NCBI GenBank assembly: GCA_021777355.1
Contig: JAJYDO010000014.1
Coordinates: forward strand, 1 to 42,786
Reading direction: 5' to 3'
Source: Actinomycetes bacterium
Lineage (GTDB): Bacteria; Actinomycetota; Acidimicrobiia; Acidimicrobiales; JABEUL01
DNA: 42,786 nt
Of this stretch, positions 26,843-35,067 are shown piece after piece; positions within the stretch are counted from its first letter, which is position 1, and each line of letters opens with the position of its first letter. A program made the translations under genes and the position numbers. Below the pieces are notes generated by a model. The model saw only the letters and a list, made by a program, of their open reading frames with translations. It was not told the DNA's origin and did not search any database.

Positions 26843-27490
26843 CTAATTGGCCTTTCTTATCAAGGTCAGACCGTCCCTGATCGGCACTATTACGGCCACC
26901 AAGTCTTGTCTTTTTGCGACAGTACTGTTGAACTCTCTTATGGCTTTGGTGTCAACGGTCTGGTCGTTTTCATCAAGCACTCTTTTGCTCCAAAGCGTGT
27001 TGTCCACTGCAATTACTCCGTCTTTTTTAAGCTTTGGCAATACCAAGTCCAAATATGCCGTGTAATTAGCCTTGTCGGCGTCTATGAACACAAGGTCGTA
27101 GGGACCATCAAGGTTCTCTACGCTTTTTAGGGCATCTCCTTCATGGATCCTCACTTTAGAGGAAGTTCCGGCTAATTCATGGCTCTCTTTGGTGGCAATA
27201 ACGTGTTTGCGAGATATCTCACATGTATCAATGATTCCGCCTTCGCCGAGGGCAAGAGCCATTGCCACTGATGAGTACCCCGAAAATGCGCCGATTTCAA
27301 GAACCCTTTTGGCCCCTGTCATAAAAACAAGCATCTGAAGGAAGCTTCCCTCCAGCGGCCCGACCATCATCGAAGCGCCTTCGAGGTTTTCAGTAGTCTT
27401 TCTAAATATCTCGGCCAGCGCTTCAACTGAGGGAGTTGAATTTATAACCGCATAGTTTTCAATTTCAGGATCTGTAATAAAATTTGGCAT
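26843..27490 (-). CDS. class I SAM-dependent O-methyltransferase
   Basis: A 215-residue enzyme of the caffeoyl-CoA/catechol O-methyltransferase family, whose members methylate hydroxyl groups using SAM and a divalent metal. Motifs are VLEIGAFSGYSSVAMALAL (SAM site), IHEGDA, YDLVFIDADKANY (metal site) and GVIAVDNTLW. The ATG overlaps the stop of the upstream ATPase gene in TAATG, so translation is coupled. Substrate unknown. Confidence 0.92.
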   Translation of the reverse strand: MPNFITDPEIENYAVINSTPSVEALAEIFRKTTENLEGASMMVGPLEGSFLQMLVFMTGAKRVLEIGAFSGYSSVAMALALGEGGIIDTCEISRKHVIATKESHELAGTSSKVRIHEGDALKSVENLDGPYDLVFIDADKANYTAYLDLVLPKLKKDGVIAVDNTLWSKRVLDENDQTVDTKAIREFNSTVAKRQDLVAVIVPIRDGLTLIRKAN

Positions 27491-28701
27491 TACTTCCAGA
27501 GCCTGCTTCCCAGATCGGCCAAAGATGCAAGGTCGCTAATCTCTGAATCGTAAAAAGGCACAGATGCGACATAACCTGTTGTTTTGGCAAAAGTTTTTTC
27601 CAATGACGCCTCCTGAAGTGCTACGTTTTGGAAGTTTTGAAAACTGGTCCCAACTTCTTTCAAGACACGGGAAACAGAAACTAAGTTAACGTCTTCGCCG
27701 AATATCTTCCCAGCTAACTTATCTGCTATTTTGTCAGAATCTTCTCTCATTTTCTCTGCGACAGCGGCCGCATCTTTGGATCTAAACGAGGAAGGCAGTA
27801 CCTTGTTGAGTGCCATCACCTCCAAATTTAGCTTTCTGCGATTCAGCTCATCGACAAAAAACTTAGCCTCTCTTGCGGGCACGGGTTCTAAGGTCGAAAC
27901 TACCATAAAGCCGGTCCTGTCATCAGAGAGTAAAAGGTCAACCCCTTGTGCTCTTTTGACAAAACCGTCATACATACTTTGAAATGCCACAAAGAACTCG
28001 GCAATGTCTTGTAGGAACTGAGAACCAAGTATCCTATCTGCAATCTGATAGAAGGGCTTGGTGGCAATATTGACTATCCGAGACCTATATGGAGTGATTA
28101 GCCATCTAAGTAATCGACTTGCAAAAAAGTCAGCCATCCTCTCGGGAGCATCTAGAAAGTCAAGAGCATTTCTTGTAGGTGGAGTATCCACAACTATTAA
28201 GTCGTATTTCCCACTTGAATGTAAATCATAAAGTCGCTCCATAGCAATGTATTCATGACTCTGTACAAATCGGCTCGTAATGTTGTGGTAAAGGGGATTT
28301 ACAAGGATGGCGTTAGCAGTTGCTACATCTGGAGCATGCCTTCTGATCAAGGCATCCCAAGACTGCTTGGTGTCGAGCATCGCCACGGATAGCTGACCTT
28401 TTGGTGTTAGCCCAAGGTCGTTAAATGCACCATCAGGGATCTCTCTTTCATCGTTTCCAATGCCCTCTAAACCAAGAGCATTGGCAAGACGTTTTGCCGG
28501 GTCAATCGTAAGTACTAAGACATTTTTTGGATATCTCAGGGCGGCTATAAGACCGGTGGCCGCAGCTGTGGTGGTCTTGCCTACGCCACCTGGTCCGCAG
28601 GCAATAAGCACTTCCTTAGTTGCCACCAGATCATCTAAATGGGAAGTGACAGCAGGGTTGGCCCGCTTAGATCGGGTTGATTTTACGTTTGGTGCAACCA
28701 T
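27490..28701 (-). CDS. ArsA/GET3-like ATPase, second of pair (Rv3680-like)
   Basis: A 403-residue P-loop ATPase of the anion-transporting ArsA/GET3 group. The deviant Walker A is CGPGGVGKTTTAAATG near residue 38; VLTIDPAKRLANALGL and VVDTPPTRNALDFLDAP are the switch regions. The cysteine pair of true ArsA is not seen. Actinobacteria encode such ATPases as adjacent, probably heteromeric, pairs (Rv3679/Rv3680 in Mycobacterium). The ATG at 28701 is preferred to an upstream in-frame start at 28725 because it directly follows the partner's stop and has GAGGA before it. Confidence 0.92.
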   Translation of the reverse strand: MVAPNVKSTRSKRANPAVTSHLDDLVATKEVLIACGPGGVGKTTTAAATGLIAALRYPKNVLVLTIDPAKRLANALGLEGIGNDEREIPDGAFNDLGLTPKGQLSVAMLDTKQSWDALIRRHAPDVATANAILVNPLYHNITSRFVQSHEYIAMERLYDLHSSGKYDLIVVDTPPTRNALDFLDAPERMADFFASRLLRWLITPYRSRIVNIATKPFYQIADRILGSQFLQDIAEFFVAFQSMYDGFVKRAQGVDLLLSDDRTGFMVVSTLEPVPAREAKFFVDELNRRKLNLEVMALNKVLPSSFRSKDAAAVAEKMREDSDKIADKLAGKIFGEDVNLVSVSRVLKEVGTSFQNFQNVALQEASLEKTFAKTTGYVASVPFYDSEISDLASLADLGSRLWK

Positions 28702-28702
28702 A

Positions 28703-29644
28703 TTAGATTTCCTCGCTAAGAGCATCAGCAGTTGCTCTCACTGCTCTGATCCCATCTAGGCGATTGAAACGGTAGGGGAGATAGATCAGAGGAATTGATC
28801 CTGCAACTTCTGACCTGAGTCTTTCAATATGGCCTGATCTGGACCGTCTGAGCGTGACGGCCAGTCTTGCTGCATCTAAAACCGGTTGTGGGTCTCCTTT
28901 TGTTTCTTGAGTCAAAATGTCTATACTCTCACCGGATTTTAAGCTCTCAAAAATCTCTTCGTCGGTGTGGGAAAAAAGCTCTGGGAGAACTTGGTTAACT
29001 ACTACGGCCTGAAGATTTACTGTTGTTTCATTTGCTATTCGCTTAGTAAGCTCAAGAGTCTCATTGACAGGCATTTCCTCTGGTGTTGAAACAATTACTA
29101 CGCCTGTCTTTTCTTTATCTGAGAGAATATCTAGCATCCAACCGGTTTGAGACCTAACCGGACCTACTTTAACCAAGTCTCTTATTGCCTGCGGAGCTGC
29201 CAGTTGACCCACAATGTGGCCTGTAGGAGAGGCATCGACAATGACAATGTCGTAGTGGTTTTCTTTCACTTCCCAGCAAAGCTTTCCCACAGTTAGAATC
29301 TCTCTCACTCCTGGAGCTGCGGTTGCGACAAACTCGAATGCTTTTGCAACAGGTCCGATTCTTCCAATTACAGGAACTCTAAGTTGAAGTTTTAGATACT
29401 CCCTTAATGAAGCCTCGGTGTCCATGGACATGGCTGTCAAATTGTCATTGACTTCAGTCCCTGAAAATGGGGTTGGCCCGCATTCAAAAGATGCCGAAAG
29501 ATCGTCTTTCGGCTCAACTTCACAGATCAGCACCTTTTTACCCTGCTCGGCTGCAAGCCAGGCGAGACCGGTTGCAACAGTAGTTTTACCTACTCCGCCT
29601 TTCCCGGTTACGAAAAGGAGAGATGACTCGAGCAGTTGGCTCAC
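28703..29644 (-). CDS. ArsA/GET3-like ATPase, first of pair (Rv3679-like)
   Basis: A 313-residue P-loop ATPase with Walker A VTGKGGVGKTTVATGLAWL at residues 13-31, LICEVEPKDDLSASF (switch I) and IVIVDASPTGHIVGQL (switch II). It is shorter than its downstream partner and probably forms a heteromer with it. The gene overlaps DUF3107 by 4 nt (ATGA) and is followed by the partner ATPase after 1 nt, so all three should be made together. In mycobacteria the pair has been linked to stress and cell-envelope traits; the cargo or substrate is unsettled. Confidence 0.92.
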   Translation of the reverse strand: MSQLLESSLLFVTGKGGVGKTTVATGLAWLAAEQGKKVLICEVEPKDDLSASFECGPTPFSGTEVNDNLTAMSMDTEASLREYLKLQLRVPVIGRIGPVAKAFEFVATAAPGVREILTVGKLCWEVKENHYDIVIVDASPTGHIVGQLAAPQAIRDLVKVGPVRSQTGWMLDILSDKEKTGVVIVSTPEEMPVNETLELTKRIANETTVNLQAVVVNQVLPELFSHTDEEIFESLKSGESIDILTQETKGDPQPVLDAARLAVTLRRSRSGHIERLRSEVAGSIPLIYLPYRFNRLDGIRAVRATADALSEEI

Positions 29645-29880
29645 AGCGCCCCGAAACCAACCCTGCGTTCTTCTGTGCCGCTGGTAACTTCCACGTAGGC
29701 AACTTTTGTGACCGGAATCCCGATTTTTGTGTTCTTGCGGTCAGTTAACCAAATCATGCCTTCAGATTTTTCCATCGCATCTTCGATGATTTTGAGAACT
29801 TCGTCCCTGGTGATATTGTCACCAACCTCGATTGCCAATTCCTTTGGGGCCTGTGATATTCCAATACGAACTTCAATCAA
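29641..29880 (-). CDS. DUF3107 family protein
   Basis: A 79-residue protein matching the actinobacterial DUF3107 family (Rv3208A/TB9.4-like): IEVRIGISQAPKELAIEV at the N-terminus, then VTKVAYVEVTSGTEERRVGFG at the end. Function unknown. The TTG start has AGGAG 7 nt upstream. Its stop overlaps the first ArsA-like gene (ATGA), suggesting it works with that ATPase pair. Confidence 0.9.
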   Translation of the reverse strand: MIEVRIGISQAPKELAIEVGDNITRDEVLKIIEDAMEKSEGMIWLTDRKNTKIGIPVTKVAYVEVTSGTEERRVGFGAL

Positions 29881-29952
29881 TTCCTTACTCCTATTTTCGT
29901 GAGCAGTCTCACTCGATCCAACTCTTCTATTAACTTCTATCGTATTGCCTTC

Positions 29953-30957
29953 TCAGGGCTTAAGGGCCCGAATTGCCTCCCTGTCATCTACTCCAACCGG
30001 AATGACCGCCATTACAGGTGTTGTCACACCGTTTTCTACATACTTTCTTATATGTTCTTTGCACTCCTGATACGAGCCGTGCACAATTAAGTCATCCACC
30101 ACCTGATCTGGTATTTCCTGAAGAGCTTTTTGCCTGTCTCCGGCCTTCCAAGCTTCCCACATGCCAGAAAGCAACTCTCCTCTTCCCAACCATTCGTGAA
30201 ATGCCGCATAGACGGGGACATTTAAGTAGGCTGCAATTGCCATCCTTCCGACTGCTCTTGCTGTGTCCGCGTCTTGGCTTGGAATTACAAAAATCCTGGC
30301 TACGATCTCTCTTTCTTCCCCTTTCGACCCTTTGAGCACTTCAGCGACTGCCTTTTTGACGTCATTTGCTCCTAACCAGTTCAAAATGGCTCCCTCTGCC
30401 TCACGACCTGCGAGTTGAAGCATATGGGGTCTGAGACCTGCAACCATTATGGGCGGCACTTGCCTGACGTCGCCTTGCCCCCTTCTTCGTCCGAGTTTAA
30501 AACCGTCCACCTTGAAGGTTTCGTACTCGCTTTTAACCTTTTGTCCCCCTAAGGCCTCTTTTAGAAATCTGACAGTGTCTCGCACCTTGGCTAGGGGCGC
30601 CTCAAATTGGATGTCATTCCACCTTTCAACTATCACATTTGAAGAGGTCCCAATTCCAAAAGCAAATCTTCCCCGGGCAAGTTCGCTTAAAGTATCTACC
30701 TGCATGGCTAAAAGAGCGGGACCTCGTGTAAATGCCGGAACAACCGCCGATCCAAGTCTCAACTCCGGAGCAGACATTGCGGCAATTGCTAAAGGCACAA
30801 AGGCGTCTGTGCCGTCGGCCTCTGCTGACCAGACATCGCTGTAGCCGAGATCTTGCAGTTCTTTATACCATTCTCCTTGCTCATAGAGAGGCACGCCTTC
30901 AAAGGGAATCGTAATTCCCCATCTTTCACTTTGCTTTGGGTCATTTGCTTGGGGCAT
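29953..30957 (-). CDS. LLM-class F420-dependent oxidoreductase
   Basis: A 334-residue luciferase-like monooxygenase-family enzyme, of the type that uses reduced F420 in Actinobacteria. Motifs are WGITIPFEGVPLYEQGEWYKEL, LGSAVVPAFTRGPALLAMQ, RFAFGIGTSSNVIVERWN and PPIMVAGLRPHMLQLAG, matching the TIM-barrel core and cofactor loops. The ATG at 30957 is preferred over an upstream in-frame TTG at 31047, because members start a few residues before WGI. Substrate unknown. It lies 72 bp upstream of DUF3107 and may head that operon. Confidence 0.88.
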   Translation of the reverse strand: MPQANDPKQSERWGITIPFEGVPLYEQGEWYKELQDLGYSDVWSAEADGTDAFVPLAIAAMSAPELRLGSAVVPAFTRGPALLAMQVDTLSELARGRFAFGIGTSSNVIVERWNDIQFEAPLAKVRDTVRFLKEALGGQKVKSEYETFKVDGFKLGRRRGQGDVRQVPPIMVAGLRPHMLQLAGREAEGAILNWLGANDVKKAVAEVLKGSKGEEREIVARIFVIPSQDADTARAVGRMAIAAYLNVPVYAAFHEWLGRGELLSGMWEAWKAGDRQKALQEIPDQVVDDLIVHGSYQECKEHIRKYVENGVTTPVMAVIPVGVDDREAIRALKP

Positions 30958-31152
30958 TTTAGGGAATCTAGTAGAAAAGCTGACAAATTGGAAATTCAAA
31001 GCGAGATTTTCTTGGCCGGCTTGTAGATCTTTAGAAATATACGCCAAAATATCTGCCGAAATGTTCTAAAAACACAGCCAATTGGCTAATTTTGACAAGT
31101 TCTGCCTCGATTATTTGCCCAAAGTGTCATAGCGGTATGGATAAATGGTCTT

Positions 31153-31473
31153 ATGACGCTAAGTAACGGAAAAACTTCAGGAAAATTAGTTGAATTCATA
31201 AGCTCCAGGGAAGTCCAGCCGCCCCTAAATTTCCAGTTTCAGGGGAAAGACCGCCCTCAAAATCGTCCAAGGATTCAACGTGTCTCAAGGGCAGCCAAAA
31301 GGCGTGAGAAGGCCATGGAAGCTATTTCAAAATGTAAGGCGATTCTGGAAAGTTCCCGTCCAAATGAACCTGAGCCAACATACATCGGACGCAGCGACAT
31401 CTCCGTGATAGGGAAAAGCAGGTCTTATTACGCTGAACGAAGCCAAATTGGCGACCACTTGCCTGCAGCCTAG
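31153..31473 (+). CDS. small basic hypothetical protein
   Basis: A 106-residue soluble protein, not recognised. The middle is strongly basic (RIQRVSRAAKRREKAMEAI) and probably helical. Start and end are polar. There is no ribosome-binding site, but ATAAAT at 31141-31146 lies 6 nt before the ATG, matching the leaderless pattern seen elsewhere here. It diverges from the LLM gene and runs in the direction of the ChbG-like gene 56 bp further on. Confidence 0.5.
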   Translation: MTLSNGKTSGKLVEFISSREVQPPLNFQFQGKDRPQNRPRIQRVSRAAKRREKAMEAISKCKAILESSRPNEPEPTYIGRSDISVIGKSRSYYAERSQIGDHLPAA

Positions 31474-31529
31474 TTGTTAAAAACAAGAGTTTCTTTCATC
31501 ACCTGCCGATGTAGACTACGGTCATAAGT

Positions 31530-32366
31530 ATGACCGGGCCTGACACACTTGTTGAAAAGCTGGGATTTGCACCTGATAGCCGTGCTTTAATTATCTCCGT
31601 CAGAGGACTTGGCATGTCACAATCCTCCACCGATGCATGTTACGACGCCATTAGAGACGGCATTGCCACAAGCAGCTCAGTAATGGTTCCTTGTTGTTGG
31701 TCACGCTTTGCCGCAGCAATTTTTCGGGGTGAAGATATTGGCGTCGAACTCACCTTGAATGCAGAGTTCGACCAATACAGATGGGGGCCGATTACTCAGG
31801 CTCCGTCACTTTTGGATGGAGACGGCGGTTTCCCAAGAACTTCTGAGGATCTTTGGGAGCATGCTGACGTCGATGAAACTAGGCGAGAGTGCCGATCCCA
31901 AATTGAAAGGGCTGTTCTATGGGGTTTTCCTGTGACGCATTTGACAACTCACTTACAGGCTATGGAAAAACGTCCGGAACTATATGATGTTTTTTTGGAG
32001 ATGGCTGAGGAATTTTCACTTCCGATTCGCCTAAGCTCAAAACCGGGTGAAAGTGCTATTGGGTTTCCAATAAGAAGACTGGCTGCCCAAGCCGGAGTTC
32101 TGTTTCCTGATCATTTGGTTGACTTTGAAGGAGGCAGTAGTGCCGGACTTTCTGAATTGCTTTCAAATTTGGATCAGGGAGTGACCGAGATTGTTGTAGA
32201 TGTAGCACTTGATACTCCCGAGATGAGAGCAATTACGCCCACTTGGGCAAAAAGGTTAGAAAATCTAAGGGCCTTACTCGATACCAAGCAGTCTGAACTT
32301 GCCAAGTTAAATATAGAACTAATTGGGTATAAAGACCTTTGTGATCTGATGCGCAAAGGCAGGTAA
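31530..32366 (+). CDS. ChbG/YdjC-like protein lacking the metal-site residues
   Basis: A 278-residue protein of the YdjC/ChbG carbohydrate-deacetylase family. Overall similarity is clear: LGMSQSSTDACYDAI, TSSSVMVPCCWS, RWGPITQAPSLLD and VTHLTTHLQAM. Active relatives have HADDLGMSHS at the first site, GLHLTL at the second and THLDSHM or similar at the third. Here these read SVRGLGMSQS, GVELTL and THLTTHL. The metal aspartates and one metal histidine are gone while the fold-determining residues remain, so it is probably a catalytically dead, perhaps sugar-binding, protein. Confidence 0.78.
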   Translation: MTGPDTLVEKLGFAPDSRALIISVRGLGMSQSSTDACYDAIRDGIATSSSVMVPCCWSRFAAAIFRGEDIGVELTLNAEFDQYRWGPITQAPSLLDGDGGFPRTSEDLWEHADVDETRRECRSQIERAVLWGFPVTHLTTHLQAMEKRPELYDVFLEMAEEFSLPIRLSSKPGESAIGFPIRRLAAQAGVLFPDHLVDFEGGSSAGLSELLSNLDQGVTEIVVDVALDTPEMRAITPTWAKRLENLRALLDTKQSELAKLNIELIGYKDLCDLMRKGR

Positions 32367-32407
32367 TTATCTTAGTCAGTGCACTTCGAATTAGAATCCA
32401 AGAGATA

Positions 32408-32797
32408 TTAAAACTCAGTTATAGCCGTAATGTCTGCTTGGAGTTGCTTGTAATCAGGGGAGTTTGTTATTGGCAAGAGCCCCATTAGTTTGGCCATGTT
32501 GCCTGTAACTTTAATTCGTCCCTGCATGAAAGCCGTATTGGCATCGAGGTCGCCTTTTTGGACGCTTTTGTGGTCGTCCATAGTCATTGTCATAGTAACC
32601 TCAGCATCTGGAAGGTCGCCGAGTTTGGCGTCTAACAACTTTCCGTTTTCCAAAACCCAGTAGTAGTGAATGTCATTTCCATCCGGCGTGTTAGTAATCA
32701 CGTACTGCATTTTGGCTGTTGCCCCGGGGCGTTCAGGCTGTGAAGCGGCCATCTCTCTTGTTTCGTCCATCCACTCTTGAGTAAGCCATTTTGACAT
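32408..32797 (-). CDS. SCP2 sterol-binding domain protein
   Basis: A 129-residue single-domain SCP2-like lipid carrier. It begins SKWLTQEWMDETREMA; YYWVLENGKLLDAKLGDLPDAEVTMTM and the GRIKVTGNMAKLMGLLP helix are typical. Such proteins bind fatty acyl or other hydrophobic ligands in a tunnel. AAGGAGG precedes the ATG by about 9 nt, a strong site. It lies 69 bp downstream of mca and converges on the ChbG-like gene. Confidence 0.88.
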   Translation of the reverse strand: MSKWLTQEWMDETREMAASQPERPGATAKMQYVITNTPDGNDIHYYWVLENGKLLDAKLGDLPDAEVTMTMTMDDHKSVQKGDLDANTAFMQGRIKVTGNMAKLMGLLPITNSPDYKQLQADITAITEF

Positions 32798-32866
32798 TAA
32801 ACCAATCCTCCTTTTAGTCTTTCAACTAGTTGCGCTCAAGGCAAGACTAGCCCAAATTAAAACTTA

Positions 32867-33769
32867 TTACCTGATGCCGGAAAAAAGGTCGTTTTCAAGC
32901 TCGTTGCCTGATTCCCAGCTATTTAGGGATTCTTCCGTATTTTTGGTCAGATCAATAGCCAAGTGGTAATCATCAAAGGGGTAAATGTTGTCCATTACCT
33001 CAGGTGGGAGCCCGAACCAAAACTTGGAGTTGGGGTCAATTTGGGTGGCGTGGGCTAACAGGGCATCTCTCCTGACATGCGTGAACTTTGACACGTCGAT
33101 GCTTGTAGTAGTTGTATCAACTTCTGATTCCGTTCGATTTAACCATTTCTCGTCAAAGGGTGACTCAAGAGAAAGCTCTAAAAACTTTTTGTGCATCTCT
33201 TCGAATCTGGCTCTTCGCCAGACGGAGTAATAAAGTTTTTTAGGCGTGTATGCTTCTCCAAATTCAGGGTATTTCGAAGGATCTGCAGCGGCATAGAAAG
33301 CCGGAACCGAGATTTCATGCACCTTTAAGTGGTCGGGGTGAGGGTAGCCTTGTTGATCTGATCCGTAGGTGATAATTACATCTGGTCTTTCAAGCCTTAT
33401 TATTTCAACTAATTTTCCAACGGCTTCGTCCAGAGGCGCATTTGCAAAACACTCTGGGTTTTTGTTGGCCTCAGATCCAGCCATTCCGGAATCTCGGTAT
33501 CCAAGTCGATATACCTTGTCGTATCCTATTATTTCAGCCGCTAAATCCAATTCCTTGGCACGGATGTTTGCTATATCTGCCTTGGTTTTCTCATGATCCA
33601 AAGAAGGGTTCAAGATGTCGCCTTCTTCGCCACCTGTAGCCGTTACCAAGACGGTCCTAATGCCTTCCTGCGAAGCTTTTGACACGCTGCCTGCGCCTTT
33701 AGAGGACTCGTCGTCTGGATGGGCATGGATTGTCATCAAACATAGATTTACGGGACCTGCGTTTTTCAT
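32867..33769 (-). CDS. mca: mycothiol conjugate amidase Mca
   Basis: A 300-residue zinc amidase that cleaves mycothiol S-conjugates, releasing mercapturic acids for export. The LmbE-type metal motif IHAHPDDESSKGAG (His17, Asp19, Asp20) is followed by ATGGEEGDILNP and YGSDQQGYPHPDHLKVHE. The C-terminal half (VRRDALLAHATQIDP, KFWFGLPPE) separates Mca from MshB. Its presence shows the organism makes mycothiol. No ribosome-binding site is visible; TAGCCT 7 nt before the ATG fits a leaderless mRNA. Confidence 0.93.
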   Translation of the reverse strand: MKNAGPVNLCLMTIHAHPDDESSKGAGSVSKASQEGIRTVLVTATGGEEGDILNPSLDHEKTKADIANIRAKELDLAAEIIGYDKVYRLGYRDSGMAGSEANKNPECFANAPLDEAVGKLVEIIRLERPDVIITYGSDQQGYPHPDHLKVHEISVPAFYAAADPSKYPEFGEAYTPKKLYYSVWRRARFEEMHKKFLELSLESPFDEKWLNRTESEVDTTTTSIDVSKFTHVRRDALLAHATQIDPNSKFWFGLPPEVMDNIYPFDDYHLAIDLTKNTEESLNSWESGNELENDLFSGIR

Positions 33770-34024
33770 GTCAATTAGGCTAGTTGGAACTGGTGGTCAA
33801 CCTATCAAATTCTAAAAGAAAGCCAGCAAAACTGGTTTATTTCGGGGTTTCAAGTTCAATCTGGGCTATTCAAAAAACGATAAAATAACAGTAATTTCCT
33901 TCAAATGGCCAATTTAGGGCCCGGTTGACGACACGGTGGTTAATTTCAATCTACAATCGGTAATATCCGGTCGGGGGCGGCCGGTTAAACGCTGACAGGA
34001 TTCAGCGAGAAAGGAATTTGCTAA
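33770..34024. other. intergenic region between mca and the psp cluster
   Basis: A 255-bp divergent spacer. It must contain the pspA promoter (a TACAAT lies near 33951, without a clear -35). The ribosome-binding site AAAGGAA precedes pspA by 9 nt. No sigma54-type site is seen. Confidence 0.4.
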
Positions 34025-34798
34025 ATGGGTGTTATGAAAAGGCTCTCAGGCATCGTTCAAGCCAAAGCAAATAAGGTGCTTGACAAGGCAGAAGATCCAA
34101 GGGAGACATTAGATCTTTCTTATGAAAAGCAGTTAGAAATGCTGCAGCAAGTTAGGAGAGGAGTTGCCGATGTCGCTACATCTAGAAAAAGAATAGAGCT
34201 CCAAGCCCAACAGCTTCAAGCTCAGGCAACAAAACTCCAAGACCAGGCCAAACAAGCTTTAGCTCAAAATAGAGAAGATTTGGCAACTGAGGCCCTCACC
34301 AGGAGGGCAACTATTGCCAATCAGTTGACTGACCTAGAGACTCAGCATCAACAGCTACAAGCACAGGAGGAGAAACTGATTGCAACCTCTCAACAGCTGC
34401 AAGCTCGCGTGGAAGCTTTCCGGACTCAAAAGGAGACCCTTAAGGCAAGCTACTCTGCGGCCCAGGCACAAACTAAAATTTCTGAGGCCGTCACGGGACT
34501 CTCAGAAGAGATGGGCGACATTGGACTTTCAATGCAAAGAGCTCAGGACAAAGTTGTCCAGATGCAGGCACGTGCCGGCGCGATGGATGAACTTATGAGT
34601 TCAGGCGCTCTAAATGATGTGATGGGCACTACCGATTCACTTCAAAATGAATTGAATAAAACTGCAGCATCCGGGCAAGTCGAACTTGAACTGGCTCAAC
34701 TAAAAGGGGAACTTGGAATGGCTCCTGCACCTGCCGCTCTCGATAGTGGCGCTACCAATGCAACCGAACCAGCTCCAAGCGAGGAGGCACCGAAATGA
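34025..34798 (+). CDS. pspA: PspA/IM30 family membrane-stress protein
   Basis: A 257-residue, almost fully helical PspA/Vipp1 relative, an ESCRT-III-like protein that coats stressed inner membrane. An N-terminal amphipathic segment (MKRLSGIVQAKANKVLDKA) and DPRETLDLSYEKQLEML fit the family. A long coiled coil rich in Gln, Ala and Leu spans about residues 40-190. The last 30 residues are Ala/Pro-rich and flexible. It heads a four-gene cluster and overlaps pspAA by 4 nt (ATGA). Confidence 0.93.
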   Translation: MGVMKRLSGIVQAKANKVLDKAEDPRETLDLSYEKQLEMLQQVRRGVADVATSRKRIELQAQQLQAQATKLQDQAKQALAQNREDLATEALTRRATIANQLTDLETQHQQLQAQEEKLIATSQQLQARVEAFRTQKETLKASYSAAQAQTKISEAVTGLSEEMGDIGLSMQRAQDKVVQMQARAGAMDELMSSGALNDVMGTTDSLQNELNKTAASGQVELELAQLKGELGMAPAPAALDSGATNATEPAPSEEAPK

Positions 34799-35064
34799 TT
34801 GTAAGAATATTAGGCGAAGGTAAGTTCGAATTTCCCGAAAGCGAACTAGCCAAATTAGAAGCATTAGACGACATGATGGTCAAGGCAATTGAATCATCTG
34901 ATGAGGAGGCTTTTCAAAATGCACTGGAAGCGCTTATTGAAAAAGTGCGTCAAGATGGCAAGCCAGCCGATATTGAGAATTTGGATCCCTCCGATTTGGC
35001 TATTCCCCACGAAGGCTCGACCTTGAGCGAAGTAAAGGCACTTTTAGAGGAAGGGTCGAACTAG
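34795..35064 (+). CDS. pspAA: PspA-associated protein PspAA
   Basis: An 89-residue acidic protein of the PspAA family, found next to PspA in many Gram-positive and archaeal genomes. MIVRILGEGKFEF begins a short beta region, followed by a helical acidic part (LEALDDMMVKAIES) and a conserved-looking PSDLAIPHEGSTLSEV tail. It overlaps pspA by 4 nt and precedes htpX by 3 nt. It probably binds PspA or the protease, but its exact job is unknown. Confidence 0.88.
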   Translation: MIVRILGEGKFEFPESELAKLEALDDMMVKAIESSDEEAFQNALEALIEKVRQDGKPADIENLDPSDLAIPHEGSTLSEVKALLEEGSN

Positions 35065-35067
35065 CGG

